Source: Plectrocnemia conspersa (taxonomy: Eukaryota > Arthropoda > Insecta > Trichoptera > Polycentropodidae). Taken from it: a stretch of 64,000 bases of DNA. The notes below the pieces were generated by a model. The model was not told the DNA's origin. It searched no databases and saw only the letters and a program-made list of their open reading frames with translations. The stretch covers positions 2,480,001 through 2,544,000 of the forward strand of contig VTFK01000152.1 of the NCBI GenBank assembly GCA_009617715.1. The letters are read 5' to 3'. Of the stretch, positions 33,877-46,790 are shown piece after piece (the stretch's first letter is position 1; each line of letters begins with the position of its first letter). The translations under genes were made by a program, and so were the position numbers.

Positions 33877-35770
33877 GAGCGGGCAGAACCAAACGCGACC
33901 GAAGTAACCCCGAAGTAACCCACTATATTCTCCGACTTAGACTTATTCGAACATGAAAATGTAACGGCATAAAGAATATTTAAGTCTTGTCTAATGTCTT
34001 GATTTTTATGGGATGACAGAAGATTATTTAAAAAATACTTAGTTTTGGCATGCATAAGATGTAAAAGTGGAGTAAAAAATTCCTTTCGTTATAGTTAGGC
34101 ATTGTGCTAAGCACATATTAGAATTATTAGTAAGTAATGTTGTAAGGAAAATTTCAGGAATTAATAGATTCAAATAATTTACAGATAAACTTGATATTTT
34201 ATAGAGTTGCATTTATGTGCAGACTCACTAGGCGTTGAAGTGCTAAAAATTGAAAGAGTATTAAGAACTAACTAAATAGTTTTAGTTCAGTTTCAGTTGT
34301 GTAAAATAATTTTGAATCTTTTGTACGCAAATTTACTATGGCTTAAGGAAAAAAATAACATCTGCAACCTTTTAATTGGATGTGAAGCTGTACATTGCAA
34401 ATCGAAAAATAAATTCACTGTTCTCTATTTGCATTAACACAGTCAGTTCGAGAGCTATTCATTTCGAGTATTAAGAACCCAATCTAAATGGTTTTAGTTC
34501 AGTTTCGATTGTGTGAAATAAATCTCTTTTGCGTAATTTTGAAGAAGTAATGAATGATCCTACAATAGATAAAAATGATAAGTATTCTCACGATGGCTAA
34601 AGGAAAAAATAAACGTTGTATATAGAACGAATATACGTTCGATATATATTTTTATAATTGTTTTTTTTCTTGAAATGTAAAACACTACGGGCAAATGTGT
34701 TTTTAAAAATCAGTGTATTACATCTGACTTATATTCTCATATCACATTTTCTTATATAATATACTTTAATATAATATTATATCTTATACATATATAGATA
34801 TAACCTCGAGCTAATTTTAGTAGGTCATCGCGCATCTGAGTTTTCGACGCTTTGACACAAAATCAATTTTTGGCCAACGCATGATGTACGATAGCAATTT
34901 CTTATCGGCTTGTACTCGTTTTCATACATACACACATTAGGCAAGTTAAAATCTGAGCAGGGTCGGACTAGAAATCAACGGATTTAATCTATTTTAATAG
35001 AAAAAATATATGTATTTTCAAACGCAGTGTAAAATATCAACGTAAGTGGTAAAATATTTAATTTATGCTGATGACATAGTGTCTCTTACAAGATTTTTTA
35101 ATGTGTATATATATATAGTTGGAATTAAATATTAAATATACATCGTCTACACAAGTTTAGGTAAACGCTAGGCGAAAGTTCGGATCTGGCCCAGAGCAGG
35201 GCAGGACTGGAGGCCGACGGGGTGGAGCAGACCCCGTCACAGCTCAGTCTCTTGACAAAGTGCCCGGGCTGTTTGCGAGGGCGGCAGGGGCACATTTGTC
35301 AGGCCGCCCCCGCCCACGCTTTGATCATACATTACAAGCTTAAATATTTGACCCTGCAGTCGATTGCCCAAAAAAATATAACGCAAACAAGCGTTTCCTC
35401 TGCAATATTAATCTGAAAGCTTGATCGATCCACTTGACGCTAGAGAGTGATTAAATATTTATAATTATAATGTGTATATACATATATAAAATCTAAATCT
35501 TATTTATATTGTAAATTGTTTTGTAAAAAGTATTCTAAAAAAATGATAGATGATTTTTTAAATATTTATTTTCTACCTGACGGACGTAAGTCCAATGCGT
35601 TACAACGGAGTATATCTATAACATTTAGGTTAGTCAATCGGATACAAACAATTCATTTAAGTAAATATTAACCACAAGAAAAAGTCTGGGAATCAGTGCC
35701 ATCTAGGCAATTAATCATGGACTAATATGTGTTATTTTTTACAATCAATATATGCTAGTTTGCAGCTGAG
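33877..35770. other. AT-rich intron; GC-rich patch at 35160-35345
   Basis: The patch contains GGGCAGGACTGGAGGCC, and CAGGGTCGGACTAG lies at about 34966. These resemble MITE termini, but no inverted partner was found. No gene was recognised. Confidence 0.35.
34255..34615. repeat. Diverged direct duplication (period about 213 bp)
   Basis: AGTATTAAGAAC and TTTTAGTTCAGTTTC blocks followed by ATGGCTTAAGGAAAAAA-type sequence occur at about 34258-34352 and again at 34470-34605. Confidence 0.6.
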
Positions 35771-35875
35771 ACTAATTTTTTATAATTAAAAAATCGAGTC
35801 TGCTGCGGGGACCCGAGCCCATTTTTCTTTGGTTTATTAGTCCAGACTTTACGGACTACGCTATTCCGGCCTTTT
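35771..35875 (-). mobile_element. tRNA-derived SINE, copy 3
   Basis: Minus strand: GGCCGGAATAGCGTAGTCCG (A-box region) and GGGCTCGGGTCCCCGC (degraded B-box end), followed by CGATTTTTTAATTATAAAAA. It is the most diverged of the three in the anticodon-arm region. Confidence 0.7.
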
Positions 35876-38534
35876 GAATCTGTATTCCATAAAATTACGT
35901 TTTCTAATTCACTGATTTTATACACATCGTACGTTTATTAGACTATAACCAGTACCAAATTCGAAGGAACAGGAACCTAAATACAGCAACCCCGGATTAC
36001 GTATTTTATATAATGATAATATTGGCAATATTAAACATAAGATGTATTAGATAATAACAAATCTCATTCCACCCTGATTAATCTTATTGGCCAGATAATC
36101 AAGATCTGAAAGGGATGTTTAGACTTACCCCAATTTTTTTCGAGATTATGTAAGCCTTAAGATAGCTTACTTAATACTTTTCATTAATACACTTTTAATT
36201 TAGTTACAGAAACTTTCTTCAGAAAATTTTGTTAATTTGACACAACTTAAAATATACAAGAATTTAGACTAAATTAAACCAAGTGGAGCCACGCCAAATC
36301 AAGCGAGAGGACAATCATAGTCAAGGAAAAAGTTCAACCTGATCTTCGAGATAATTTGGAAACAATAACAGGTACGTATATATATTAAACGAATAATATT
36401 TTTTTTATTCTATATAAAAATTATTATATATATATTATCGATTTGCCTTTCTCTCTTTCTATAGACATATACATACTCGACTTGATATATGATTATATGT
36501 TCATATTTATCACTTACTAAATGTGAAAATCTTCCAAGGATACGTCAGGTTTAGAATATTCATTTCAAGATATGCGTTTTGATTTGTTAAGATTAAGTTT
36601 AATGCATTGATGAAACAACTTTTATTGCTTACAAATTTAACAGGGTAGCATTATTTTATAAATATATTTCTAGAGATTCTTTCAAAACGCAACTAAATAA
36701 ATGCGACACTTATTTTTTGCTCTTAACACATGATCGTTAAAGGATAAGTAATATCAGTGAAATACTGCACAAAAATATTTTTACCTCAAAATTTATATTA
36801 TATTTTAGGCGTTTCAATTTGGCTTCGAGTAAAAATTTTCATGACTGAATAATTTCTTATCGAATTTAATACAAAATAGCTTGGACATCGTTGATATCGT
36901 CAATTTGCGACGTGACCCTTAATATTAAAAAGGTTGATTGCTGAGATTTAAAATAAGTTCAACGCCGGTGCGAGCCGACCTTTACATTTACAATCCAATT
37001 TTCTTATCAGCTCGTGAAAAATTACCGACGCCGGCGTTCATTTCTAAAAAAACTCATTCGATCCGATCGAAATCAATCTAACAATAATCGCAAAATGGAA
37101 GGGGATGACTCGCCAGATTTTCTTTGACGATTAATCATCCCTTAGGCACATAGGAGGCTTTGCCTTGAAAAGAAATCATGCCCAGTCGTATTACGCATAC
37201 TTTTATACGCTTTCTTCCCAAACGACTCCCCACGCAGTCAATTTCTGCGAAGCTTCGTTAATAAATTTCCCCAATTGGCAGTAATCACATCATCTGAGGC
37301 TTTAAACGCCGTTGCTGCTTCAGTTAATGGCGCCGTGGGACCCGACGTAACGCGTGCCCCCGATTTACGACCCCTGCACACCTGCCAATGCAATCTCTCC
37401 TTCGGCGATAATTAATATCGCGAACAATGTCTGCGAATAAAATTGCGACTTCAAAGGAGAGGCGTTATTGTGTTCTGCTGCGTACAAGATTTACTCCTAG
37501 GGTGTCGCTTTTGGCGTAATTGGAAATCGGATCGATTCAATTTTGGGAGGCTTGAATATTGAATGCTTATCAAAATATTGAATGCTTTTTAATTTAATAC
37601 ATATTTTATAAGACGACGCTCAGAACAAATAAATTATAATTATATGGTAAGGTGTACGTCTGAGGTCGAAGAACTCCGTGAAACGAATAAGTTTTTGAAG
37701 CGAAGTAGTAGTCCGAGCATCGATGTATTATGGAGTCGAGTATACCTATATTCTGGTTTTGTGCGGCGTAATATACACCGTCGTATACGTATACTCACTC
37801 CGCACGTTGAAAGGGGTAGTAGTAGTACAAAAAAGGTATAACATCTAGAAGCGACCACAATGGTTTTGCGTATAAATCGCCACCCGAAAAACATATCTTG
37901 GTTCATTAGAGAAAAAGGTTATACATTATTAGCCAGCTTTTGATAGTATAGCCGATAGTTTCATATCTAAGATTTTTTCGTTCAATTCTCACATTTTGCT
38001 TTATATGTATTTAATAATTACTAAACGTAACAATCACTCTAACATTTTTTTATACTTTAACGCATTTTTTTTAAATCTATGATTTTGTTTGAATTCCTAA
38101 CCACCAAAAAAATATTTATCACTACTTGCAACAAGTATTATCCGGGTCCAAAAGTGTAACTATGCAAAATTTGATTTATATTGATTAAAGGGGGTAGAAT
38201 ATTGTAAACATTATGTAGATATATATCCATACATTAAATTGTGGTATAAATATATTTTTAGTCTGTTAGTAACAATAGTTTATTTCAATTTATAATCTCA
38301 CTAAGTGCGAGATATGATCAGTGATACTTTTATTCTGATTAAAATGAAAAACAGTTTTGTAATTTTACGCCAATTCATTTTTGTTTATTAATATGAAATT
38401 CGTGTCGTGAAAATACAGTAAAATATGAAATAGTGGCGTAATGATAATCATGATGATAAAAAATGTAGAAGATCATCCATTAAAAACGATATTGAAAAAA
38501 AATCGTTTCTATAGATAACGACATTAAAAAGTGT
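35876..38534. other. Intron; dispersed repeat at 36060-36400; island at 36960-37530
   Basis: 36060-36400 contains a copy of the dispersed family described at 44160-45530. The island is the largest unbroken GC-richer stretch in the left-centre and has no open frame of note. The minus frame 37640-37906 and its plus-strand overlap have no domain. Confidence 0.35.
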
Positions 38535-38536
38535 TA

Positions 38537-39516
38537 TGCCTACACTACACTCTCTGGAAGTTAGCCAAGGTTACTGAGAACGGGAGGTAAAGTGGGGGTA
38601 ATTCAGTCGACTTGGCCATCTTCGAGCGCTTCCGAACATTGTCGGCAAAATGATCGGAGTCAAAGGGACCGAAGTTGGAGCTGCTCTTTCGAGCGCGAGC
38701 GGTGAGATACCTCCCTTTTCGCTCTCTCGCGTGTTAAGTGACGAGAGTGAGAGAGATAACGATATGGTGTTTCGCAAACTGAGATAGAACAAGAAACTCG
38801 CTTCAATTTCAGTATGCGCGTAGGCGTCCTATGGTCAACACGCATGTCGAGCGCTGCATCGTGGGCACGTGGTCAAATTATAATACCACATGCTTATCGG
38901 GGACTTCAACAGACTCTTACTGACACCATTGAATATTTTAGGGCACCAAAAGGGATTAATTATATTTTTGATAGTATATTTTTCTAACAGATATCGTTAT
39001 TATATTTTTCATATAAAATTAAATAATTAAAAAATAATTAGTAGCACTTGATTTTGTTAAAAAAAATCGTTTGGAATATCCTAATATATTTTCCTAGAAC
39101 GGTTTATTTAAATGTCACACCATAACGAATTCTTATTAAGAATCGACGGTGACAAATTTTAGGATAGTCACAGATGTGGTGGTTGTATTCTGAAGTATTA
39201 TTTTTATGCCTTATGGCATTTTGCAAAAGCCGATAAAGATTTTGCGTAAATTGAATGTTTACGACCGAAAAGTTTTCACTGATATTGTATTGGTGAGTGC
39301 CTACACAAACTTAATAAAATGATAATTTGAAAATTGCGATTATTTGGCACATTGTTTGATCGCGCGCCAATATGTGGGCTATACGTGAGAGAAGCTGCCG
39401 TCCGGACGGCATATGAAATTTGCGACAGTGTGGTCGCTTACTCGAAGTCGTAGGTCTCGGCCGACTTCAGTTGTAGCTTTGGTTCGGATAACTTCCAGAG
39501 AGTGTAGGGCAGGCAA
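38537..39516 (-). mobile_element. TIR DNA transposon, family 1 copy 3 (complete, 980 bp)
   Basis: The only copy with both ends: TGCCTACACTACACTCTCTG at 38537 and the inverse ending GGGCAGGCAA at 39516. TA lies at 38535-38536 and 39517-39518. The TA flank suggests Tc1/mariner-type insertion, inferred from the flanks alone because no transposase is present. Orientation is opposite to copies 1 and 2. Confidence 0.8.
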
Positions 39517-39518
39517 TA

Positions 39519-40996
39519 TAAATTAGTGTAAATAAAACGGTTACTGAAAGATTAGGCTATAAAAATTGGGTTTAGAGAAAGAGAGCAAATGCATTAATTC
39601 TATGTTGGAATAAAGAATTTAAACATCTATTTTTAGAAATAATTGTGTTCTTACTGTCTAGAAATCTATCATTTATAGATTTATTAGATACATATATTAT
39701 ATATTGTAGTTTTTTCAATATCTCTGGAGAAAAATGCGTTTAAAGAACTAAAAATCGCTCGATCAATGACTAACTTATTCAACTTGAAGAGAATACTGCC
39801 AGGATTATTTATTTTGTGGGTCTAGCGACTAATGTATTTATATATACATATAAATAAACACTTTATCCGCTTATTATTTAATATGTTTTTTAATATTTTG
39901 CTTTAACGCTTTGAAATATTTTCTTTTGGAGCGTATTCGATATTTTTAGATATTCCGCGAAACCTTTCTTGGTAAGAAGTCTTATAAATACACTCCGAGT
40001 GATGAAAGCAACACTTGACAGGTGATTTGAAGAGTTTTTTTGTATGTGTTACCAGCAGCACCAAGCTGGTGTCGGAAATACAAATTCGTCCCGACAGGAA
40101 GTCTATTTCTGAATCCATTAAAATTTTTACTCGCGCGCGAGCTTTGTGGAAGTGTAAAAAAGCTCTTATACGGCTTATAAACATCTCCGCCGACTTTTAT
40201 TGAGATCGTAATGGACCACTTTCAGCGATAAACAGAAAATACCACACCGACGATTTATGGACTTGAAAGACTCGGTAAATGTCAATCAAAACACTTATTA
40301 TATATTATTACCCCGTTATCAAAATAAAAAAGTATTATTAAAAAAATATATACAAGTATAAAAATCTAGGATTGCTTTTACCAACCACGGCCACTAAGCA
40401 ATGTATTATTATTACTGATCTATAAAAAAACATTGCGTAACAGGGGTAATTATTTTAGATTATATAAATCATAATTGATTTCAAATTTTATATTTTTTCT
40501 ATAAATAATAACATCAGTAGAAATCAGAAAATTATGTTTATAAGATCTAAATCAATAATTTAAATTATTATTTATATGTATAATATATATTATGATTTAA
40601 GAATATTTAAAAAAAAAAAATATATATAAACACTTTTATTATGAAAATATACTTTTAATTACTTTTCTATGTTGACTTTGATACATAGTAAATATAAAGT
40701 ATATAAAAAGCTGAGCTTAAGTTTCTTAATTATTATCATAAAAATATTTTATACACATTGTATAATTTTTATTTATATTATAATTTTAGAGCAATTTTTT
40801 TATTTTATTTTAAAGTCTTTTATATATTCTTATAATCAGGTATGACATATGAGCGCATAATTATGAAAATGTACTAAGTCATGTTTCTTTCCTTTCGAGA
40901 TGTTTAAAGGTTTGTATGTCAAAATAAATTTACAATTTATTTTGACATATAAATTTTGTATGTAGCTTAAAAAGATACATAAAAATTTAAGGTTGA
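39519..40996. other. AT-rich intron, nothing recognised
   Basis: Positions 39900-40260 are slightly GC-richer, with overlapping short open frames on both strands and no domain. The rest is very AT-rich. Confidence 0.35.
40915..40949. repeat. Perfect 16-bp hairpin
   Basis: TATGTCAAAATAAATT, loop TAC, exact reverse complement. It lies 48 bp left of the hAT MITE target site. Confidence 0.85.
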
Positions 40997-41004
40997 AATG
41001 ACTT

Positions 41005-41373
41005 CAGGGCCGGCCCTAGGTTATTTGGCGCCCCAGGCAAAAACTAAATTTGCGCCCCCCCTATTAATACTTGATTAGCGCAAAAATAAAATTCAAATTA
41101 AAGTAATAATATATTATATTTGACACCATGCTCTTTTTTGCGATTGTGGGTATTTAATAATTTATAATTTATTTTTTGTCGTGATTTTTTACGTGTGAAA
41201 TAATTTAAAGAGTACATAGTAGTGTATAAAAAACTAATATCAGATTATATTCTTTAACAATATTGTTTGATAATTTTAAGTGAATATTGCGCCTTTATTT
41301 GGTATCAAGGCGCCCCACAAGATTTAGCGCCCCAGGCGATCGCCTGTACTGCCTGCCCCTCGGGCCGGCCCTG
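41005..41373. mobile_element. hAT-type MITE with perfect 8-bp target duplication
   Basis: Starts CAGGGCCGGCCCTAGG and ends CGGGCCGGCCCTG. Both flanks are AATGACTT (40997-41004 and 41374-41381). CAG...CTG ends with an 8-bp duplication are the hAT signature. GGCGCCCCAGGC-type subterminal blocks occur at both sides. No coding capacity in 369 bp. Confidence 0.93.
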
Positions 41374-41381
41374 AATGACTT

Positions 41382-43291
41382 GAGCAATAAACAACGATAG
41401 TACATTATATGCATAATTGCATGCCGCGCGAGAATTGATCTGAGATGAGTGAATATATATTTTATAGGGCTGCTCAATCAGTTTTATTGTTGTAATTTTA
41501 TTATTTCTTAGCATGAAGACTTTTCGTCAAAGAAGCCATCTCTGCGAATTGGATTTATGCGTCGTCCTGTCAGAAATTTGCCCACACAATCGAGCAATTA
41601 AGCCAGCGGCTTTGATTCGGCCATACGAGAAATTAATTTCGCCCTAGAAATGGAGCGGAGTGGAATGGGATAGAGTACGGGTGGCAACGGGGAAACGCGC
41701 CCTTTTAAATTGAATAATCTTCAAAGAATCCCGCCATGTCAGGCGGCGAGTGCTCCCTGGATTGTTAATTTATTTTGCGGATCCTTTTATTATTAACCTG
41801 GCCCCGTCGTGCGGGGCTTTAATAAAATCGGAAACGAATTTCATACAACGATGTCTCTGTTATCTTTTAATAATGACGGAGAAGCTCAAAGTTCAACCGG
41901 TGGAGATGTTTCGGTCTGAAGCTTTGCGCAGAAGTAACGAGACGAGACTCGGAAGAGAGAGTAAAAACGTCACGTTGCGTGAAATACACGAATAAACTGG
42001 ATGATATATGAAAAAGCGAACGATATGTTATAATAAAAAGATAATATATTGTATCTAACATACCGACGTGAATACAAATTTATTATGTTTTTCGCATTTT
42101 CGTTCTGAATTTATTTATAATATGCTAATAATTCGAATTGAGATTGTTTTCGTTTGCTCAATAAATAAATACATCATGATCATACAATATATTTTATGGA
42201 AAATAAATAACATATTCAAGTTTATTATTTATTTATGGGAACATAATAAAAAGCTTAAAGAGGGTCATTCTATATCAATGTATTTTTTTTGAAAATACAC
42301 ATTACTTTGCCTTACTTTATTCATGCAGCTCTAGATTTATTACACATATATTTTATGAACTGATACGTCTCAGATTTACGCCAGACGAGCGATCGAGTAA
42401 ATACATCAAGACATTATAAAATAATTTACTTTTACGTTGCGAGCTCATCGGAGCGTAAATAATTCCCCGATACGTCCCGTAAATCGGTGGAGGTTTTCAT
42501 AACCGAGAGAATCTGAAACCGAAGTGGAAGAAAAAGCAGAGAAGCGAATTTATATCGTTCGCCTTTGATATCGTAAAGCATAAATTGGCAGCGAAACATT
42601 TTTCGTCGCATCGCCGGCATAATGTGGTGCCATAACGCAGTGTGCAGGGGCGGAGCGTTACGGGGGGGCCACTCTGTACCACACGGTCCCGTCGACAGGG
42701 CCGGGCCTGGGGTGGCGTTTGTTAATAATTTATTACGTCATAACATGGCCCGTCTTCGAGGGCGGCTGACGCCCACCGGCTAAACCTCCACCACCACCCC
42801 AAAACCACCCAAGCCCTGGTGACATGCGTATAAATATAATAAAAAGTTTGCAGTAGATTTAATTTATTCAATTACTTGATCGCATCTAATCTTTAGCTAA
42901 GTATATGTCGAGTACTTAAGATACTAGCAAGAGGATAATAATAAATAACATAATTGCATAAAAAAACAGACCAAAATTATCACTATCGTTAAATGCTCAT
43001 AATAACTACCCTTTGCGCATAAGAATGCAATAGACAATGCGTCTTACAAGCGTAAAAACCACCATTAACTTGTCCATTGGAATGTTTCATTTCGTAAATT
43101 TCTTTTATTAATGGCGTCAACATATTTCGTTGATCGAGTATAAAAGCACACAACAAAAGCGTAAAATCAACACAGTCTCAGAATGTAAATGCAAGATATT
43201 AAATCGCTAATATTTTTTATCTTATTTAAAAATACAGATAAAAGTCTCATGCATGTGTATAAGAGTTGGCGTAAAATATATGATTGCATAG
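41382..43291. other. Intron with islands at 41520-41995 and 42430-42830
   Basis: Both islands are clearly less AT-rich than their surroundings and lack recognisable repeats. The second contains C/A-rich CCACCACCACCCCAAAACC. Open frames at 41750-41995 (plus) and 42432-42682 (minus) show no domain. Confidence 0.35.
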
Positions 43292-44159
43292 AGTACGCTC
43301 GGGATAAGGATTCCGGTTTGTTCTTGTGTGCGTGAACTGTGTGGCTCAAAACAATTTCGCTCAGAATATTTAATTTTTTTATTTTAAAAGAAAATATATG
43401 TTTATTTAACATACATACATCTGAGCTAAGTTGAAAATTTCAACGGACAGTTAAACATATATAATATAATCGAAGAAATCAGACATTGATGTCATTAATT
43501 AAATATTTGCAAAATTCAAAATCTTTCACTAGTCAAAAAAATAATGAAGTCTTTAGCTATTCTTCAAAAGCAAAAAGATATAAAATGGAGCAAGAAATTA
43601 TTCGCAGATTGTTTAATGGCTCGACGACTATATTAAATCAATAGAATCCATTGAATAAATAAAAAAATTATCATTGGCGCAACGATAAGAATAATACATT
43701 TTTTAAGCCTTACAGAGAATAGTGCTAATAACCCACAACGTACGGATTAATGAAAAAATAATTAAAATATTTTAATCCACGGGTAAGAGAACGAATAACT
43801 TACAGTGTATATTTGAAGCTTTGATATCAATTAACCCAGATATGCCCAAGAAATTTCGTTCTCTTAAAATTTAATTTATAAATAAAAAACAGTGGCACGA
43901 ATTTAGTGACCTACCCATGGGACAGTGGGCATATCTGGGTTAAACCAATATCAACAAAAAATTATTTAAAATAAATCACTAGAGAAGATCGAACTTCTGT
44001 GCCACACTGCACTTTAATGACGAATACCAGCGTTGACGAATCAGCGACTGTCCTTAAAAGAGAAAGCGACACAACGAAGTACACGCTACATCACTTCTCC
44101 CTCTCATATACATGTACACGCACACAATAACAAACCGGCATCCTTATCCCGAGCGTACT
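43292..44159. mobile_element. 868-bp TIR element, family 2 copy 2
   Basis: Same AGTACGCTCGGGATAAGG inverted ends and interior as 7575-8443, in the same orientation, with scattered substitutions and small indels. No coding capacity. Confidence 0.85.
43835..43939. mobile_element. Nested 105-bp TTAA-flanked MITE, second copy
   Basis: TTAA at 43831-43834 and 43940-43943 bracket CCCAGATATGCCC...GGGCATATCTGGG. It occupies the same relative position as 8119-8223. Confidence 0.65.
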
Positions 44160-45530
44160 TAAACTGAGCACACATATGTTAAACGGTATCCATTAACAGT
44201 TTCAAAAGCAATAAAATATGGGACTTCACATTCCATATAATGGATTCACATTCCATAGAATGACGATGTTCGCAGATTGACTCATTACGCCGCATATAGT
44301 CTAATAAAATATTTATTAGGCAATAGCATAACGACTGGTTTCGCCCAAATTATCAAGATTGATTAGACAATTAAGAGCTGAAAGGGACGTTAGACTTTAT
44401 TTCATAGCCAAAATACGATCGTGATAAAGCACTTCCTACAGGTACCACATTTATATAATCCAGTTAGAAATTTATTTCATTAAGATACTTAAATAAAAAT
44501 CACTTAAATTGAAATAAACGATAGTTTAGCCGAACTCGCACAAAACAGAACTACGCCGAATCAATCTATTTTTCACTTTAATTTTCCAAAAGATATTGGA
44601 GGTTAGAGATTGTAGAATTATCGATCGATAAGCATCCCGGTCTGTTTCGTGTTAAGATTAAGCTTGTTGTATACATAAGTTAAAACATGACCATACTAAT
44701 TTACTTCTAGCAGAAAAATACTTTTTTTAAACACTGCCTCAGAATTTGACTTTCTGAATTTATTGCCATTTTTTTTAAACAATACTGAAGGTCAAAAATT
44801 GTGAAACAATCGATCAATAAACATCTCGGTTTTATATATTTTAACAGTATGTTTTGGTCCTGAATCATCACAAGCCGATCTGGAAGAAACGCTGGACTTT
44901 CCCTAATATTAGGGTATATTAAGTAAAACTGAATCACTTCTATTGGAAATATACTTTATTTAGAAATAGTCGGAATTTGACACAGAACAACCACAAAATA
45001 AACACAAGTTTAAGCAAGAGGAACTACTCCAAATCAAATAGGACGAACCTCAGAAATCTGAGAAAACAGCAGCTTTCACATCGGTCTACCGATCTGGTCA
45101 AGTTAAGTAGTTATTTGAATTCAAAAACTTCAACTTGATCTTCGATACGATTTGGAGATTACAGGATGAACATACTACATAAATTTAGTATGACAAAAAA
45201 TATACAAACTATTGTTTTTTTAACATTAAAACCGGTTTTTTATAATAAGTTGGATTAGACGAATATTTGGAATATATATTTCCAACGTTTCACGAAATGA
45301 CTTTAAAACTGCTTTTCAAGAAAAGTAAGATCAAAATTAAAGTCTTTCTTAGAAATAAAAAAATCGTTATTCGTGTTTTAAATCACATATTTATAGGTGC
45401 TTTAAAGAATCCACTTCCCTTCGCCAGGCGCCGAGATTATCAACAGTTTTGAGCCACGTAGGACAGAATAATACAATATTTGCTCAAATATAATTATTTT
45501 TGATAAAGTAGAGGATTTATTTTTAAAATA
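44160..45530. repeat. Old dispersed repeat family, longest copy
   Basis: Blocks such as CTGAAAGGGACGTTAGACTT (44390), TCGATCGATAAGCATCCCGG with a diverged second copy near 44810, CCGATCTGGTCAAGTTAA (45090) and CTTGATCTTCGATACGATTT (45130) recur in diverged form near 36060-36400, 48715-48800, 52930-53040 and 56600-56670. No ends or coding sequence were identified, so the class is unknown. Confidence 0.45.
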
Positions 45531-45539
45531 TGAATATAG

Positions 45540-46790
45540 ACTTACATGAAGATTAGAGATATAAGCTACTATACAAAAATATTGAAATCTCCTATATAAA
45601 AATAATTTTAACCATTTTCATTGCATTAGGAAATATTTATATAGAAATGTTGCATCGAAGATAAAAATATACAAGCATGATTTGAGAAAAGAAATTACGT
45701 ATTTAGGTAATTAGATTTTTGGCATTTAATTTCAGACAGAAGATGCTTAATTTAAAACACAGTAAAAAATACAAGACTTTTATACTTACATAAAATATTT
45801 TTTATATACAAAATGATATTTGGTGCTTTAATTTATTTTTGTAATATAAATATATATGTATTTGCATAAAGATTAGAGAAATACGCTACTATAGAAAAAT
45901 ATTGAAATTTATTTTATAAAAATAGTTTAAGCCGTTTCCAGTGCATTAGGAAATATTTATTTAGGAATTTTGCATCGAAAATAAAAATATAGCAGTAAGA
46001 AATTAATTATTATAGAGTACAGATTCAACATAAGGGTTAATTTAGATTTTTGGCGTTTAATTTCAGACTTCAGAAAAGACTTTCATGTTCACATATTATT
46101 TTATATATTATATAATATATGTACAATAGAATGTATTTTTTATAAATTAAAATTTTTATGATATTTTGTGCTAGAATTTAATTTTAAAATATAAATATAT
46201 AATGTACTTCCTATATAGAAAAAATATTAAAATTTTCATTGTTAAAATCTCCTACATAAAAATAATTTAAACCATTTTAATTTCATTACGAAATATTTAT
46301 TTAGGACTGCTGCATCAAAGATAAAAAATATTCCAGCATGATTTAAGAAGAGAGATTTATAGAGTAACAGATTTACCATAAGGGTTAATTTAATTTAACA
46401 GATTTTTGACATTTAATTTCAAACACAAGACGCTTAATTTAGAACACATAAATAAATCTAATAAAATAATTTTATATACATATATAGAATGTATTTTTAA
46501 TAAAGTTTTAGCGTTATTTAGTGCTAGTATTTATATTAAAAATATAAACATAGACCGCAAGAAGATTAGAGAAATAAGTTGCTATAGAAAAATGAATGAA
46601 AACTATACCAGTAACAGATTTAACATAGGGGTTAATTTAGTAAATAATGTGTTTTGGCATTTAATTTCAAATATATACAATATACAAGAAGCTTAATTTA
46701 AAACCCTGTAATAAATCCAAGACTTTTATGTTTACATAAAATAATTTTATATATATAGAATGTATCGTTTCTTTTTTTATCGATACAAAG
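45540..46790. repeat. Diverged tandem array, unit about 320-340 bp, about 4 copies
   Basis: GATTAGAGA-ATA-GCTACTATA occurs at about 45551, 45871 and 46565. CATTAGGAAATATTTAT occurs at about 45627, 45948 and 46286. CATTTAATTTCAGA-type blocks occur at about 45724, 46056, 46410 and 46659. It is a satellite-like array of clearly diverged units. Confidence 0.75.

Noticed and set aside
34966..35345. hAT/MITE ends CAGGGTCGGACTAG and CAGGGCAGGACTGG
   Set aside because: Both lie in the same orientation and no inverted partner or target duplication was found.
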